A stretch of DNA of 33,624 bases, taken from positions 1 through 33,624 of the forward strand of contig JABMPC010000071.1 in assembly GCA_013203905.1 (NCBI GenBank), written 5' to 3'. This DNA comes from Chlorobium sp. Its GTDB lineage: Bacteria; Bacteroidota; Chlorobiia; Chlorobiales; Chlorobiaceae. The notes below the pieces were generated by a model, which had not been told where the DNA came from, ran no database searches, and saw only the letters and a list, made by a program, of their open reading frames with translations. Of the stretch, positions 16,606 to 25,761 are shown piece after piece. A program made the translations under genes and the position numbers. Within the stretch, counting starts at the first letter, position 1. Every line of letters begins with the position of its first letter.

Positions 16606-19424
16606 ACACACGCCAGTTCGACTTTTTTCCTGATGACGCCGCAACTGAACCCACGAACCCGGCACCCTCAACCCCGAAACCATCCCTCTTCCTCATTGAC
16701 GGCATGGCGCTGCTCTACAGAGCTCACTACGCCTTGCAGCGCTCAGGCATGCAAAGCCGGAGCGGCCAGCCGACAGGCGCCCTCTTCGGCTTTCTCTCCA
16801 CGCTCCTTAAAATCTTTGAAACCTATCATCCCCACTACCTTGCCGCCGCATTCGACAGCCGGGAAAAAACCTTCCGCCACAAGCTTTACAGCGAATACAA
16901 AGCCAACCGGCAAGCCCCGCCAGAAGAAATGCTTGCCCAGATTGAGCCACTCTTCAAGCTCATTGCAGCCCTTGGCATACCCATCCTGAAAACCCCCGGC
17001 TATGAAGCCGACGATCTCATAGGAAGCGCCGCACGGCTGTTTGAAGACCAATGCAGCATCTTCATCGTCACCCCCGACAAAGATCTCGCACAGCTGGTTC
17101 ATGGCGGGGCATCAATGCTCCGCCCCACAAAAAACGACAGTGAACTGCAGTTGCTCACCCCGGAAGGAATTGCTGAACAGTTCGGTGTTCCCCCCCGTCA
17201 GTTCACCCAGTTTCTCACCCTCACCGGTGACACCTCCGACAACATTCCCGGAGCTAAAGGCATAGGTCCGAAAACCGCAGCAGCGCTTCTCGGACGGTTC
17301 GGTTCTCTTGAAAAGGTCTACGAAAAGCTTGAAGAGATTGCACCCAAAACCCGTGCCAGCCTCGAAGAGTTTCACTCCCGCCTTCCTCTCATTAGCGATT
17401 TGGTCACCATCCGTACTGATCTGCAGCTCCCCGTCACTCTACAGGAGCTTGCCTGCACCACACCCGACAGCACGGCAATCCTCGCTCTGCTCAAAGAGCT
17501 TGAACTGAAAACCATTGTGCGACGCCTACCCGATGCGTTCCCCGGATTTGCCGCAGCGGAAAACGCTCTTTCTGACGGCCTTGAAGAACCCGAAGAAGAA
17601 GAAAGCGACCCCCTTGGCGACCCCCGTGAAGGGTCCGACTACAGGATTATTTCCACCGAAGAAGAGGTCCGCAGCCTTGTCGCAGAACTGATGAAGGTGA
17701 AACTGGTGGCCGTCGACACGGAAACCACATCACTCAACACCTTCGAAGCCGAACTTGCCGGCATCTCGCTCAGCTCCACCCCCGGTATCGCCAGCTTCAT
17801 CTCATTTGCCGGGACAAGCCTCAGCCGTGAAAACACAATCGAGCTGCTCCGTCCTCTCCTTGAAAACCCCGCCATAGCCAAAACAGGACAGAACCTCAAA
17901 TACGACCTTCTGGTCCTCAAAAACTATGGTCTGGAACTGAGCCCCGTAAGCTTTGACTGCATGCTGGCAAGCTATCTCCTCAACCCTGAGGCAACGCACA
18001 ATCTGGACGACCTTGCCGCACGCTACCTCGGGCTGCGCACCACCAAATACGATGAGCTGACAGGAAAAGGGAAAACGAAACTTCACATTTACGATGTCGA
18101 GCCCCGCAAACTCACCGACTACGCATGCCAGGACGCCGACATCGCCCTCCGCCTCACCACCGTCCTGCAGAAAGAGCTGGAAAAGGAACCGCGCCTTCTG
18201 TATATCTGTGAAACTCTTGAATTCCCTCTCATCAGCGTGCTCGCCGCAATGGAGTACCGGGGAATCAGCATAGACACCCGGCATCTGGCCACCACCTCCC
18301 AAAGCGTCGGCGAGCAGCTGCATCAGCTAAAAGAGACCATCCACGACGCTGCAGGGGAAAGTTTCAATATTGACTCACCAAAACAGCTCTCCCGAATCCT
18401 CTTCGAGGTGCTGGGCCTACCGACCAAAAAAACCACCAAAACCGGATTCTCAACAAATGTTGAGGTACTTGAAGAGCTCGCCCCTCTCCATCCCGTTGTC
18501 GGCAAGTTGCTTGAATACAGGAGCCTGCAGAAAATCAAGACCACCTACATCGATGCACTGCCGAAAATTCTCAACCATCAAACAGGGCGGGTGCACACAT
18601 CCTTCAACCAGCATATCACCGCCACCGGCCGGCTCTCCTCCTCCAACCCGAACCTGCAGAATATCCCCATCCGCACACCGCTCGGGAGGGAAATCCGCAA
18701 AGCATTTATCCCCTCCGACCCCCGAAACCTTCTGCTCTCGGCTGACTATTCCCAGATTGAGCTGCGAATCGCAGCTGAAATCTCCGGTGACCCGAAACTC
18801 ATTGAAGCGTTCCGCAACCGCGAAGATATCCACAGCGCCACGGCAAGGGTCATCTTCGACACCACCGACATCACCCCCGACATGCGGCGAAAAGCAAAAG
18901 AGGTCAACTTTGGGGTTCTCTACGGCATACAGGCCTTCGGCCTCTCCAAAAGGCTCAACATACCACGAAGTGAAGCTGCCGACATCATCAGCACCTATAC
19001 GGCCAAATACCCAGGCCTCTTTGAAGCCCTTGATGCAATCAAAACGACCGGCAGGGAGAAAGGTTTCGTCACCACCCTTCTCGGCAGACGCCGCTACCTG
19101 CCCGACTTGTCAAGCAGAAACGGAAATCTTCAAAAAGCCGCAGAGCGGGCAGCCATGAACACACCCATTCAGGGCACCGCCGCCGACATCATCAAATGCG
19201 CAATGATCCTCTGCAGCATCAGGATGAAGGAACAAAACATGCAGTCATCAATGCTCCTGCAGGTCCATGATGAGCTGGTCTTTGAAACAACGCCCGAGGA
19301 GCGGGAAAGCCTCGGCACCATGGTTGAAAAAGCCATGATTGAGGCAGCTGCCGTGTGTGGAATGAAAACCGTCCCGGTTGAAGTTGACTGCGGAGCCGGA
19401 AAAAACTGGCTTGAAGCACACTAA
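16602..19424 (+). CDS. polA: DNA polymerase I
   Basis: A 940-residue three-domain repair and Okazaki-fragment polymerase. The 5' nuclease domain covers about 25-320, with LIDGMALLYRAHYAL, GYEADDLIG and TGDTSDNIPGAKGIGPKTA. The 3'-5' exonuclease domain (about 345-530) looks active: Exo I DTETTSLN near 371, Exo II NLKYDLLVL and Exo III YACQDADIAL are all intact. The polymerase domain carries motif A (SADYSQIELRIAAEISGD, near 712), motif B (RRKAKEVNFGVLYG) and motif C (QVHDELVFE, near 887). An acidic linker of about 20 residues joins the nuclease domains. It is translated from an ATGA overlap with pheA. Confidence 0.97.
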   Translation: MNTRQFDFFPDDAATEPTNPAPSTPKPSLFLIDGMALLYRAHYALQRSGMQSRSGQPTGALFGFLSTLLKIFETYHPHYLAAAFDSREKTFRHKLYSEYKANRQAPPEEMLAQIEPLFKLIAALGIPILKTPGYEADDLIGSAARLFEDQCSIFIVTPDKDLAQLVHGGASMLRPTKNDSELQLLTPEGIAEQFGVPPRQFTQFLTLTGDTSDNIPGAKGIGPKTAAALLGRFGSLEKVYEKLEEIAPKTRASLEEFHSRLPLISDLVTIRTDLQLPVTLQELACTTPDSTAILALLKELELKTIVRRLPDAFPGFAAAENALSDGLEEPEEEESDPLGDPREGSDYRIISTEEEVRSLVAELMKVKLVAVDTETTSLNTFEAELAGISLSSTPGIASFISFAGTSLSRENTIELLRPLLENPAIAKTGQNLKYDLLVLKNYGLELSPVSFDCMLASYLLNPEATHNLDDLAARYLGLRTTKYDELTGKGKTKLHIYDVEPRKLTDYACQDADIALRLTTVLQKELEKEPRLLYICETLEFPLISVLAAMEYRGISIDTRHLATTSQSVGEQLHQLKETIHDAAGESFNIDSPKQLSRILFEVLGLPTKKTTKTGFSTNVEVLEELAPLHPVVGKLLEYRSLQKIKTTYIDALPKILNHQTGRVHTSFNQHITATGRLSSSNPNLQNIPIRTPLGREIRKAFIPSDPRNLLLSADYSQIELRIAAEISGDPKLIEAFRNREDIHSATARVIFDTTDITPDMRRKAKEVNFGVLYGIQAFGLSKRLNIPRSEAADIISTYTAKYPGLFEALDAIKTTGREKGFVTTLLGRRRYLPDLSSRNGNLQKAAERAAMNTPIQGTAADIIKCAMILCSIRMKEQNMQSSMLLQVHDELVFETTPEERESLGTMVEKAMIEAAAVCGMKTVPVEVDCGAGKNWLEAH

Positions 19425-19514
19425 AGAACTAATCATGAGCTTATCAAAAAAAGTTTTTTATATTCAAAAAATTATAGCCTGAACTCCTGCGAAAAGCGCT
19501 AATTCACTGACTGT

Positions 19515-20231
19515 ATGGCATCGAGAATACCACAGGCCCAACGAAGTGCGGGAATTCGCAGCACCCTCAAGCCGAGCGGATTCATACTTCTGTATCTGCT
19601 TTTCTGTATCGTTTCACCCATGCTGCTCAAAGCAGCCGAGCCTGCCGCCACAAACATGGCACCGGGTACGGAGAAGACAATAGAGCAGCTGATCATGCAG
19701 ATGGAAGAGGCGAACAGCAGCAGCGCGGCACCGGCTGAAGGCCTGAAAAACGCACAGCAAAGTCCTTTTCTTGCATGCGTACCCAACATCAGACCTGTCA
19801 GCGGCCCCGTCTCCAGCTTATTCGGCGCCAGAACACATCCCATTTACAAGGTACGGATGTTTCACACAGGAGTTGATTTTTCAGCCCCTAAAGGATCACA
19901 TGTCGAAGCAACCGGAGACGGAACGGTAGCATGGTCGGGCTATGAGAGGGGATACGGCCAGAAAGTTGTCATCAACCACGGCTACGGATTCAGTACCCTT
20001 TACGCACATCTTTCGAAATCACTTGTCCGGATGGGCCAACGCGTACGACGGGGAGAGGTCATCGGTCTTGTCGGCAACACGGGCATATCCACCGGCCCCC
20101 ACCTGCACTATGAGGTCATGCGCCGGCAACAGAGGGTTGACCCTGCAGCATACTTCTTTGACGCAGCTCATCCCGAAAAATTCATATCCAACCAAAGTCC
20201 TGCAGAAGAAGAAAACGGAAGCAACTCGTAA
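19515..20231 (+). CDS. M23 family metallopeptidase (LytM-type murein hydrolase)
   Basis: A 238-residue exported protein. A hydrophobic segment at about 21-40 is a signal peptide or anchor, ending near AEPAA. A 50-residue low-complexity linker follows, and then the M23 domain (about 90-215). The zinc site is complete: H117-x3-D121 (HTGVDF) and H196-x-H198 (HLHYEV), with H165 in YAHL. The fold normally cleaves peptidoglycan cross-links or, when ligands are missing, activates amidases; intact ligands favour an enzyme. There is no coiled coil of the EnvC type. The start at ATG 19515 lies 90 bp after polA in a very AT-rich spacer that probably holds the promoter. The DUF2795 and Omp85 genes follow. 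Confidence 0.9.
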   Translation: MASRIPQAQRSAGIRSTLKPSGFILLYLLFCIVSPMLLKAAEPAATNMAPGTEKTIEQLIMQMEEANSSSAAPAEGLKNAQQSPFLACVPNIRPVSGPVSSLFGARTHPIYKVRMFHTGVDFSAPKGSHVEATGDGTVAWSGYERGYGQKVVINHGYGFSTLYAHLSKSLVRMGQRVRRGEVIGLVGNTGISTGPHLHYEVMRRQQRVDPAAYFFDAAHPEKFISNQSPAEEENGSNS

Positions 20232-20255
20232 CATGAACAAACCAAAAAACTGAAT

Positions 20256-20483
20256 ATGTACTGGAATCTTGACCTTGCCCGATACATAGCAGACGCGCCA
20301 TGGCCGGTAACAAAAGACGAACTGATCAATTATGTCAACAGGACGGGGGCACCACAGCAGGTTGTTGAAAACCTTGAGGATCTGCCTGACAGCGACGACA
20401 TGTATGAAAGCCTTGATGAAATCTGGCCCGACTACCCTACCGATGAAGACTTCGGATACAGTGATGAAGAGCTCCAGAACTGA
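20256..20483 (+). CDS. DUF2795 domain protein
   Basis: A 75-residue acidic protein (many Asp/Glu in the C-terminal half). The segment RYIADAPWPVTKDELINYV, then RTGAPQQVVENLEDLPD and EIWPDYP, fits the DUF2795 family: small conserved proteins of unknown function. It starts 24 bp after the M23 peptidase gene and lies on the same strand as the Omp85 gene. No signal peptide or membrane helix is present, so it should be cytoplasmic. No function can be given. Confidence 0.8.
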   Translation: MYWNLDLARYIADAPWPVTKDELINYVNRTGAPQQVVENLEDLPDSDDMYESLDEIWPDYPTDEDFGYSDEELQN

Positions 20484-20512
20484 AATGCACCCTCACTCTG
20501 GATTTTTTTTTT
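20473..20512 (+). terminator. Possible terminator or attenuator after the DUF2795 gene
   Basis: A 6-bp perfect stem, TCCAGA (20473-20478) with TCTGGA (20497-20502), is followed immediately by ten T (20503-20512). The loop is long (18 bases) and the left arm lies inside the end of the coding frame, so the structure may be weak. It would separate the DUF2795 gene from the Omp85 gene. Confidence 0.38.
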
Positions 20513-20537
20513 GACCCGCCACCACTCCAATCACACC

Positions 20538-22718
20538 ATGAGGGTGGCCGTGAAACTGCTGTTTCTTTTCCTCTTCGCACTGCCGGCTCACGCTGCTGAC
20601 GGGGAACCCGTCGCTCCCTATGTCGGCAAAGTACTCTTCACTGGCAACCGCGTCGTCAGCGACCAGGAGCTCAGCCAGGTCATCATGACCACCAGAGAAC
20701 GATCATTTCTCGACCTCGGCATCTTCGGCAAACAGCGAAACCCCTTCAGCGAGGAAGATTTCACAAAAGATCTGCTTCTTCTCAAAAAACTCTACACCTA
20801 CAAAGGCTACTTCTTTGCCGACATTGACACCCTTCTGGAGCGAAAAAAAGGCGGGAAACGGGTCGATATTGACTTCCGAATAACGGAAAATCATCCAACC
20901 ACCATAGACTCCCTTGCCTATCAGGGACTTGGCACCCTTACGCCCGAAATCAGAAACCGGTTTCTTCAAGGACAGACACTGCAGAAGGGCGACATCTTCT
21001 CCATTGAAGGTCTCATTGACGAACGGGACCGGGCTCTGGCATTCTTCAGGGAAGAAGGGTTCGCCTTTTTCAACGAAGACAGTCTCAAAATCACGGTCGA
21101 CACCGCCGGCACCCGCGCCGGCATCCAATACATGCTCAGCCTCCCCCGGCAGCTTCATTATGGTACCGTGGCAGCAGTTGTCCACAATCCGCTGAAACGA
21201 CGCTCAGCCGGTACCCCGAAAACAACCATCCTTGACAGCACCCGCATCACCATTCCCGAACGGGAAAACATCTCGCCGGTGCTCATCAGCTCGGCCATCA
21301 GCTTCCGGCCCGGAGAACTCACCCGCCGGAGCCGTGAAGAGCGAACCCTTCAGAATCTCGGTTCCACAAACATCTTTTCATCTATCTATATCAAAGAGGA
21401 CTCTGTTAAAGCAGGAAAGCTCTACAGTACCGTCCACCTCGAACCCGCCCCGAAACATCAGCTGGAACCAAAAATTCTGATCGACAACCGCTACGGCTCT
21501 CTCTTTATCGGGGGCGCCCTCAGCTACGAAAACCGGAACCTCTTCGGTGGTGCCGAACAGTTGCGGACCACAACAGAATACGGAAGTCAGGCCGGCAGCA
21601 GCAACAACCTCCTTGACAACCTGACCCCCGACCAGTACGACAAGGTGACACCCTATGAACTCAGGCTCAAAAACACGCTGCTCCTTCCTGTCCTGAGAAA
21701 ACCCGGCAATTTCTACAGCGTCACGGCCGAGTACTCGGAAACAGAGCTGCCAGTGCTCCTCTCAAACCGCAACGCTCTCCTCAGGGCGAGCTACAGCGCA
21801 AAAAAAGGCCCCTCGTCACAACTCAATTTCGACTTCTTTGATATAGAGTGGGTCGAAAAAGACTCCCTCAGAGGCTTCAAACAACTTTTCACGACAGACC
21901 TGGCGGACAACATCGGCATTGATCCGACCAACTCCGATGACCTCAATGCCGGGCTCGACAGCCTGCTTGACACTCATATCAACCAGACCTTCCGGCTCCG
22001 GTTCACCACATCAAACCGCCACAGGGTCCCGGCCCGCGGAACCCTCCGCACCGTCGACATCCTCCTTGAACACGCCGGTGCCCTGCCCTGGCTGATCGAC
22101 GAATACATTGACACCAACGAAAAAGAGGGATTTACCGACAACGACCCTCAGATCTTCGGTACAACCTACTCGCAGTATCTCAAGGCTGACACACGCATAA
22201 CCCTCGTCCGTCAGCTCTCCAAAAAAGAGCAACTTGCCGCCAAACTTGATGTTGGATGGATGGCGCCCTACGGCAAGGCCGAAACAACCCCGGAAGAAAG
22301 GCGGTTTTACGCCGGAGGCTCAAACAGCATGCGGGGGTGGCTCTTCAACACGCTCGGCCCAGGCAGCAGCGCAAGCGACGCCGCATCAAACTTCGGAGCC
22401 GACATCAAACTTGAAATGTCCCTTGAGTATCGCCTCAAATTCTTCCGCCTATTCGGACAGGAGTCCGGCGTCACATTCTTCACCGACATCGGAAACATCT
22501 GGAACCGTAACGGCCCCTATGCCTTCAGCCTTAACTCTCTGACCCGGGACTTCGGATGGGACTACGGACTCGGACTCAGGATTGGCTCCCCTATAGGTCC
22601 ATTCCGATTCGACTTCGCATGGAAAATCCACGACCCCGCACTTGATGATCCATGGGTCATGTCCAGCGGAAGTCCTGGAGGCGTCACCTTCAACTTTGGA
22701 ATCGGCGAAGCTTTTTAA
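20538..22718 (+). CDS. Omp85 family outer-membrane protein (BamA/TamA-like)
   Basis: A 726-residue exported outer-membrane protein. Residues 1 to about 19 form a signal peptide (MRVAVKLLFLFLFALPAHA). POTRA-like repeats follow (YVGKVLFTGNRVVSDQEL; SLAYQGLGTLTPEIRN), and then a C-terminal 16-strand-type barrel (about 310-726). The barrel carries the family loop motif GGSNSMRGW and the strand GPFRFDFAWKIHDP, and ends in phenylalanine, as outer-membrane barrels usually do. Family members insert barrel proteins into the outer membrane or export across it. The first ~20 residues favour ATG 20538; TTG 20511 would add nine polar residues before the signal peptide. BamA normally has five POTRA domains; fewer are visible here, so a TamA-like or accessory member is more likely. 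Confidence 0.87.
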   Translation: MRVAVKLLFLFLFALPAHAADGEPVAPYVGKVLFTGNRVVSDQELSQVIMTTRERSFLDLGIFGKQRNPFSEEDFTKDLLLLKKLYTYKGYFFADIDTLLERKKGGKRVDIDFRITENHPTTIDSLAYQGLGTLTPEIRNRFLQGQTLQKGDIFSIEGLIDERDRALAFFREEGFAFFNEDSLKITVDTAGTRAGIQYMLSLPRQLHYGTVAAVVHNPLKRRSAGTPKTTILDSTRITIPERENISPVLISSAISFRPGELTRRSREERTLQNLGSTNIFSSIYIKEDSVKAGKLYSTVHLEPAPKHQLEPKILIDNRYGSLFIGGALSYENRNLFGGAEQLRTTTEYGSQAGSSNNLLDNLTPDQYDKVTPYELRLKNTLLLPVLRKPGNFYSVTAEYSETELPVLLSNRNALLRASYSAKKGPSSQLNFDFFDIEWVEKDSLRGFKQLFTTDLADNIGIDPTNSDDLNAGLDSLLDTHINQTFRLRFTTSNRHRVPARGTLRTVDILLEHAGALPWLIDEYIDTNEKEGFTDNDPQIFGTTYSQYLKADTRITLVRQLSKKEQLAAKLDVGWMAPYGKAETTPEERRFYAGGSNSMRGWLFNTLGPGSSASDAASNFGADIKLEMSLEYRLKFFRLFGQESGVTFFTDIGNIWNRNGPYAFSLNSLTRDFGWDYGLGLRIGSPIGPFRFDFAWKIHDPALDDPWVMSSGSPGGVTFNFGIGEAF

Positions 22719-22740
22719 CCACACAAAAACAGAACCAGCC

Positions 22741-23406
22741 ATGCCAGAACCCTCTACGCTCATTGCCCCCTCAATCCTCTCCGCCGACCTCACCCGTCTG
22801 GGCGAGGCACTGAAAATCGCGGAAGATGCCGGGGCCGACTGGATCCACTGCGACATCATGGACGGCAACTTCGTTCCCAACATCACCTTCGGACCCATTG
22901 TTGTTGACGCCATCGCAAAAAACACTTCGCTGGTGGTCGACACGCACCTGATGATTGCCGACCCCGACAGCTACATAGAGGCATTCGTCAAAGCCGGATC
23001 GCACCAGATAACCGTCCATCAGGAAACCTGCCCCCATCTCCACCGAACCATCCAATTCATCAAGAGTCTCGGAGCCAAAGCAGGCGTATCGCTCAACCCC
23101 GCAACCCCTATTTCCACGCTTGAATCCATCCTCCCCGACCTGGACCTTGTTCTCATCATGTCGGTCAACCCCGGATTCGGAGGCCAGAAATTCATCCCCT
23201 CCTCAGTGGAAAAGATCCGCCTCCTGCACGACATGCGCACACTGCGAAACCCCGATATGGTCATAGCCGTTGATGGAGGAATCACCGAAGAGAATGCACA
23301 GGAAGTGGTGTCGGCAGGAGCCGATGCGCTGATTGCAGGAACCGCATTTTTCAGGGCAGCAGATCCGAAAGCAGCTGCCGCCAAAATTAAAAGCGCAGCA
23401 CGATAA
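22741..23406 (+). CDS. rpe: Ribulose-phosphate 3-epimerase
   Basis: A 221-residue TIM-barrel enzyme that interconverts ribulose 5-phosphate and xylulose 5-phosphate in the pentose phosphate pathway. Visible: IAPSILSADLTRLGEAL, HCDIMDGNFVPNITFGP with the metal-binding His and catalytic Asp, DTHLMI, the MSVNPGFGGQKFI loop and the catalytic aspartate in AVDGGI, with the phosphate-binding ALIAGTAFF at the end. The frame opens upstream at 22642 inside the Omp85 gene, but ATG 22741 gives the family N-terminus. It begins 22 bp after the Omp85 stop and is probably co-transcribed. It converges on trpC 31 bp downstream with no clear terminator. Confidence 0.95.
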   Translation: MPEPSTLIAPSILSADLTRLGEALKIAEDAGADWIHCDIMDGNFVPNITFGPIVVDAIAKNTSLVVDTHLMIADPDSYIEAFVKAGSHQITVHQETCPHLHRTIQFIKSLGAKAGVSLNPATPISTLESILPDLDLVLIMSVNPGFGGQKFIPSSVEKIRLLHDMRTLRNPDMVIAVDGGITEENAQEVVSAGADALIAGTAFFRAADPKAAAAKIKSAAR

Positions 23407-23437
23407 GCCAAAGGAAGAAAGGAAACCGGCCGGACTC

Positions 23438-24214
23438 TCAAGAGTTCGGCCAGGAAAGGTCAGAGAGCTCACTGCTGACCTGAAGACCCTCACCGATGAG
23501 CACGGCGTCAAACCCCGCATCTCTTACCAGTGCGATGTCGGCAGCGGTTTTCAGCCCACTTTCCGACACAGCCACCACGCCCGGAGGGAAAAAAGGACGA
23601 AGGGCCGCCGAAGTGGCGGGATCAACGGAAAAATCCTTCAGGTTTCGGTTGTTCACCCCTACCACTTCCGCTCCGGATTCAATGGCCACACTAAGCTCAT
23701 GCCGGTCATGAACCTCCACAAGCACATCAAGCCCGATCTCCCCTGCCATCTTCAGGTAATCACGAATCTGCGGTGGCTCAAGCGCTGCGACAATAAGCAA
23801 AATAGCATCGGCACCCATAAGGCGCGACTCAAAAATCTGCAGTTCATCAATAATGAAATCCTTGCGCAGCAAAGGAAGGGAAACCGCTGCGGAAACCTGC
23901 TGCAAGTACTCGGCAGAGCCCTGAAAGAACTGCCTGTCAGTCAGCACGGAGAGGGCTGAAGCCCCCAGAGCCTCATAGGCAAGAGCAATGCGGACAGGAT
24001 CAAAATTCTCAACGATGACCCCTCTTGAGGGAGAGGCTTTCTTGACTTCGGCAATAAGACGGATGGAGAACCCCTCACCCTGAAGGGCGCGGGCAAATCC
24101 CCTGCAGGGGGATAACGATGAGGCAACATCAAGGTACCTTGCAAGAGGTCGCGCCTGCTTCAGCGCAAGAACCTCCCGGCGTTTCTCCTCAAGAATAGTG
24201 GCAAGATATTTCAT
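23438..24214 (-). CDS. trpC: Indole-3-glycerol-phosphate synthase TrpC
   Basis: A 258-residue TIM-barrel enzyme that closes the indole ring in tryptophan synthesis. Visible: ILEEKRREV at the N-terminus; AEVKKASPSRG with the substrate-binding lysine (about 57-67); LRKDFIID with the catalytic lysine; the ALLE-like segment VAALEP; VGVNNRNLKDF; and the phosphate loops SESGL and IGEGL. It is monofunctional, with no fused PRAI (TrpF) domain. The start is 9 bp after the carB stop. Its ribosome site GAGGT overlaps that stop codon, a layout typical of translational coupling. No other trp gene is nearby. Confidence 0.95.
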   Translation of the reverse strand: MKYLATILEEKRREVLALKQARPLARYLDVASSLSPCRGFARALQGEGFSIRLIAEVKKASPSRGVIVENFDPVRIALAYEALGASALSVLTDRQFFQGSAEYLQQVSAAVSLPLLRKDFIIDELQIFESRLMGADAILLIVAALEPPQIRDYLKMAGEIGLDVLVEVHDRHELSVAIESGAEVVGVNNRNLKDFSVDPATSAALRPFFPPGVVAVSESGLKTAADIALVRDAGFDAVLIGEGLQVSSELSDLSWPNS

Positions 24215-24223
24215 TCTATGACC

Positions 24224-25702
24224 TCAGTCTGCCTGCGCAAGCTCCCGGAGCCCATCCTCACACGCAACAATCTGACGGATATTGTCGAGAAACCAGCGGT
24301 CGATTGCCGTTGCCTGATATATCTCTTCAACTGTTGCTCCCGCCTGGAAGGCATAGCGGATAGAGAACATTCTGTCCGCTTTGGGCACCTTGATTTTCTC
24401 AAGAATGTCCTCCTTGGCAAACTTCTTCTGCTGCGGAGTCATATCCACAACATTCATCAAATCCTTACCATCAGCACCCAGACCCGCACGGCCGATTTCC
24501 AGCCCGCGGAGCGACTTCTGCAGCGCCTCACGGAAGTTCCGTCCGAACGCCATAACCTCACCCACAGACTTCATCTGCACACCAAGGCGGGCATCAACAT
24601 TCTTGAACTTCTCAAAATCCCAGCGGGGAACCTTCACCACGCAGTAATCAATGGCCGGCTCAAAACTCGCAGGTGTTGACTTGGTAATGTCATTGAGAAT
24701 TTCGTCAAGGGTATAGCCCACAGCAAGCTTGGCCGCCACCTTCGCAATCGGGAACCCTGTCGCCTTGGAGGCCAGCGCCGAACTGCGCGAGACCCTCGGA
24801 TTCATTTCAATAATGACAATACGACCATTCTCCGGATTGATGGCAAACTGAATGTTGCTTCCGCCGGTCTCAACACCGATTTCACGGATAATGCGTACGG
24901 AGGCATCCCGCAGCTCCTGATACTGCCGGTCGGTCAGGGTTTGAGCCGGAGCAACCGTTATGCTGTCGCCCGTATGAACGCCCATCGGATCCACATTCTC
25001 AATACTGCAGACGATGATCACATTGTCGGCAAGATCACGGATAACCTCAAGCTCATACTCCTTCCAGCCAAACAGGCACTCCTCAACCAGTACCTCACCA
25101 ATCGGGCTCTCCGCAAGGCCGCGGCGCACCGCCTCATAATATTCAGACTTTGTCTCGGCAAACCCGCCGCCTGTTCCACCCAGGGTAAAGGAGGGGCGGA
25201 TGATAATCGGCAGACCGATCTCCTCAAGCGCATCACGAGCCTCTTTTTCATTCCGGACGAAAAATCCTTTCGCCATCTCAAGGCCCAGCTTTTTCATGGC
25301 ATCGCTGAACAGCTCACGGTTCTCGGCCTTGCGTATGGCACGGAGTTTGGCGCCAATCAGCTCAACCCCGTTGCGCTCCAAAATACCTGACTCGGCAAGA
25401 CTCACTGCCGTATTCAAGGCCGTCTGACCGCCCATCGTTGGAAGAAGCGCATCAGGCTTCTCCCTCTCAATTATTTTTTGCACATACTCCGGAGTAATCG
25501 GCTCGATATAAGTGGCATCAGCCAAATCGATATCCGTCATGATGGTCGCCGGATTGCTGTTCACCAGAATGACCCGGTAACCGTCTTCCTTGAGGGCCCG
25601 GCAGGCCTGGGTCCCCGAATAATCGAATTCACACGCCTGACCGATCACAATCGGACCGGCACCGATCACTAAAATGGACTTGATATCTTCCCGCTTTGGC
25701 AC
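24224..25702 (-). CDS. carB: Carbamoyl-phosphate synthase large subunit, N-terminal half only
   Basis: 492 residues that align with the first half of E. coli CarB (1073 residues). Visible: [21 protein letters not shown], the biotin-carboxylase-like N-domain, the ATP-grasp glycine loop [10 protein letters not shown] (174-183) and the metal/ATP residues E299, N301 and R303 ([10 protein letters not shown]) at the same numbers as in E. coli. The protein stops inside what would be the oligomerisation domain, so it contains the carboxyphosphate-forming site but not the second ATP-grasp (carbamate kinase) or the regulatory MGS domain. The stop is followed directly by trpC, so no C-terminal half lies here. 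Split CarB is known in some archaea and thermophiles. Start is GTG at 25702, giving the usual N-terminus. Confidence 0.92.
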   Translation of the reverse strand: MPKREDIKSILVIGAGPIVIGQACEFDYSGTQACRALKEDGYRVILVNSNPATIMTDIDLADATYIEPITPEYVQKIIEREKPDALLPTMGGQTALNTAVSLAESGILERNGVELIGAKLRAIRKAENRELFSDAMKKLGLEMAKGFFVRNEKEARDALEEIGLPIIIRPSFTLGGTGGGFAETKSEYYEAVRRGLAESPIGEVLVEECLFGWKEYELEVIRDLADNVIIVCSIENVDPMGVHTGDSITVAPAQTLTDRQYQELRDASVRIIREIGVETGGSNIQFAINPENGRIVIIEMNPRVSRSSALASKATGFPIAKVAAKLAVGYTLDEILNDITKSTPASFEPAIDYCVVKVPRWDFEKFKNVDARLGVQMKSVGEVMAFGRNFREALQKSLRGLEIGRAGLGADGKDLMNVVDMTPQQKKFAKEDILEKIKVPKADRMFSIRYAFQAGATVEEIYQATAIDRWFLDNIRQIVACEDGLRELAQAD

Positions 25703-25761
25703 TGGTATCTGGGGTTAGGTCTTGGTAAGTTTCAATGGCTGATAATGTACAAAATTTCCAG

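Noticed and set aside
18370-19158. Open frame of 262 codons in another plus-strand frame of polA
   Set aside because: It overlaps the polymerase domain with motifs A and B in the true frame; the alternative protein is Ser/Pro/Thr-rich and unlike any family.
24214-24226. A frameshift or sequencing error as the cause of the short carB
   Set aside because: trpC begins 9 bp later, with its ribosome site on the carB stop, so there is no space for a displaced C-terminal half.
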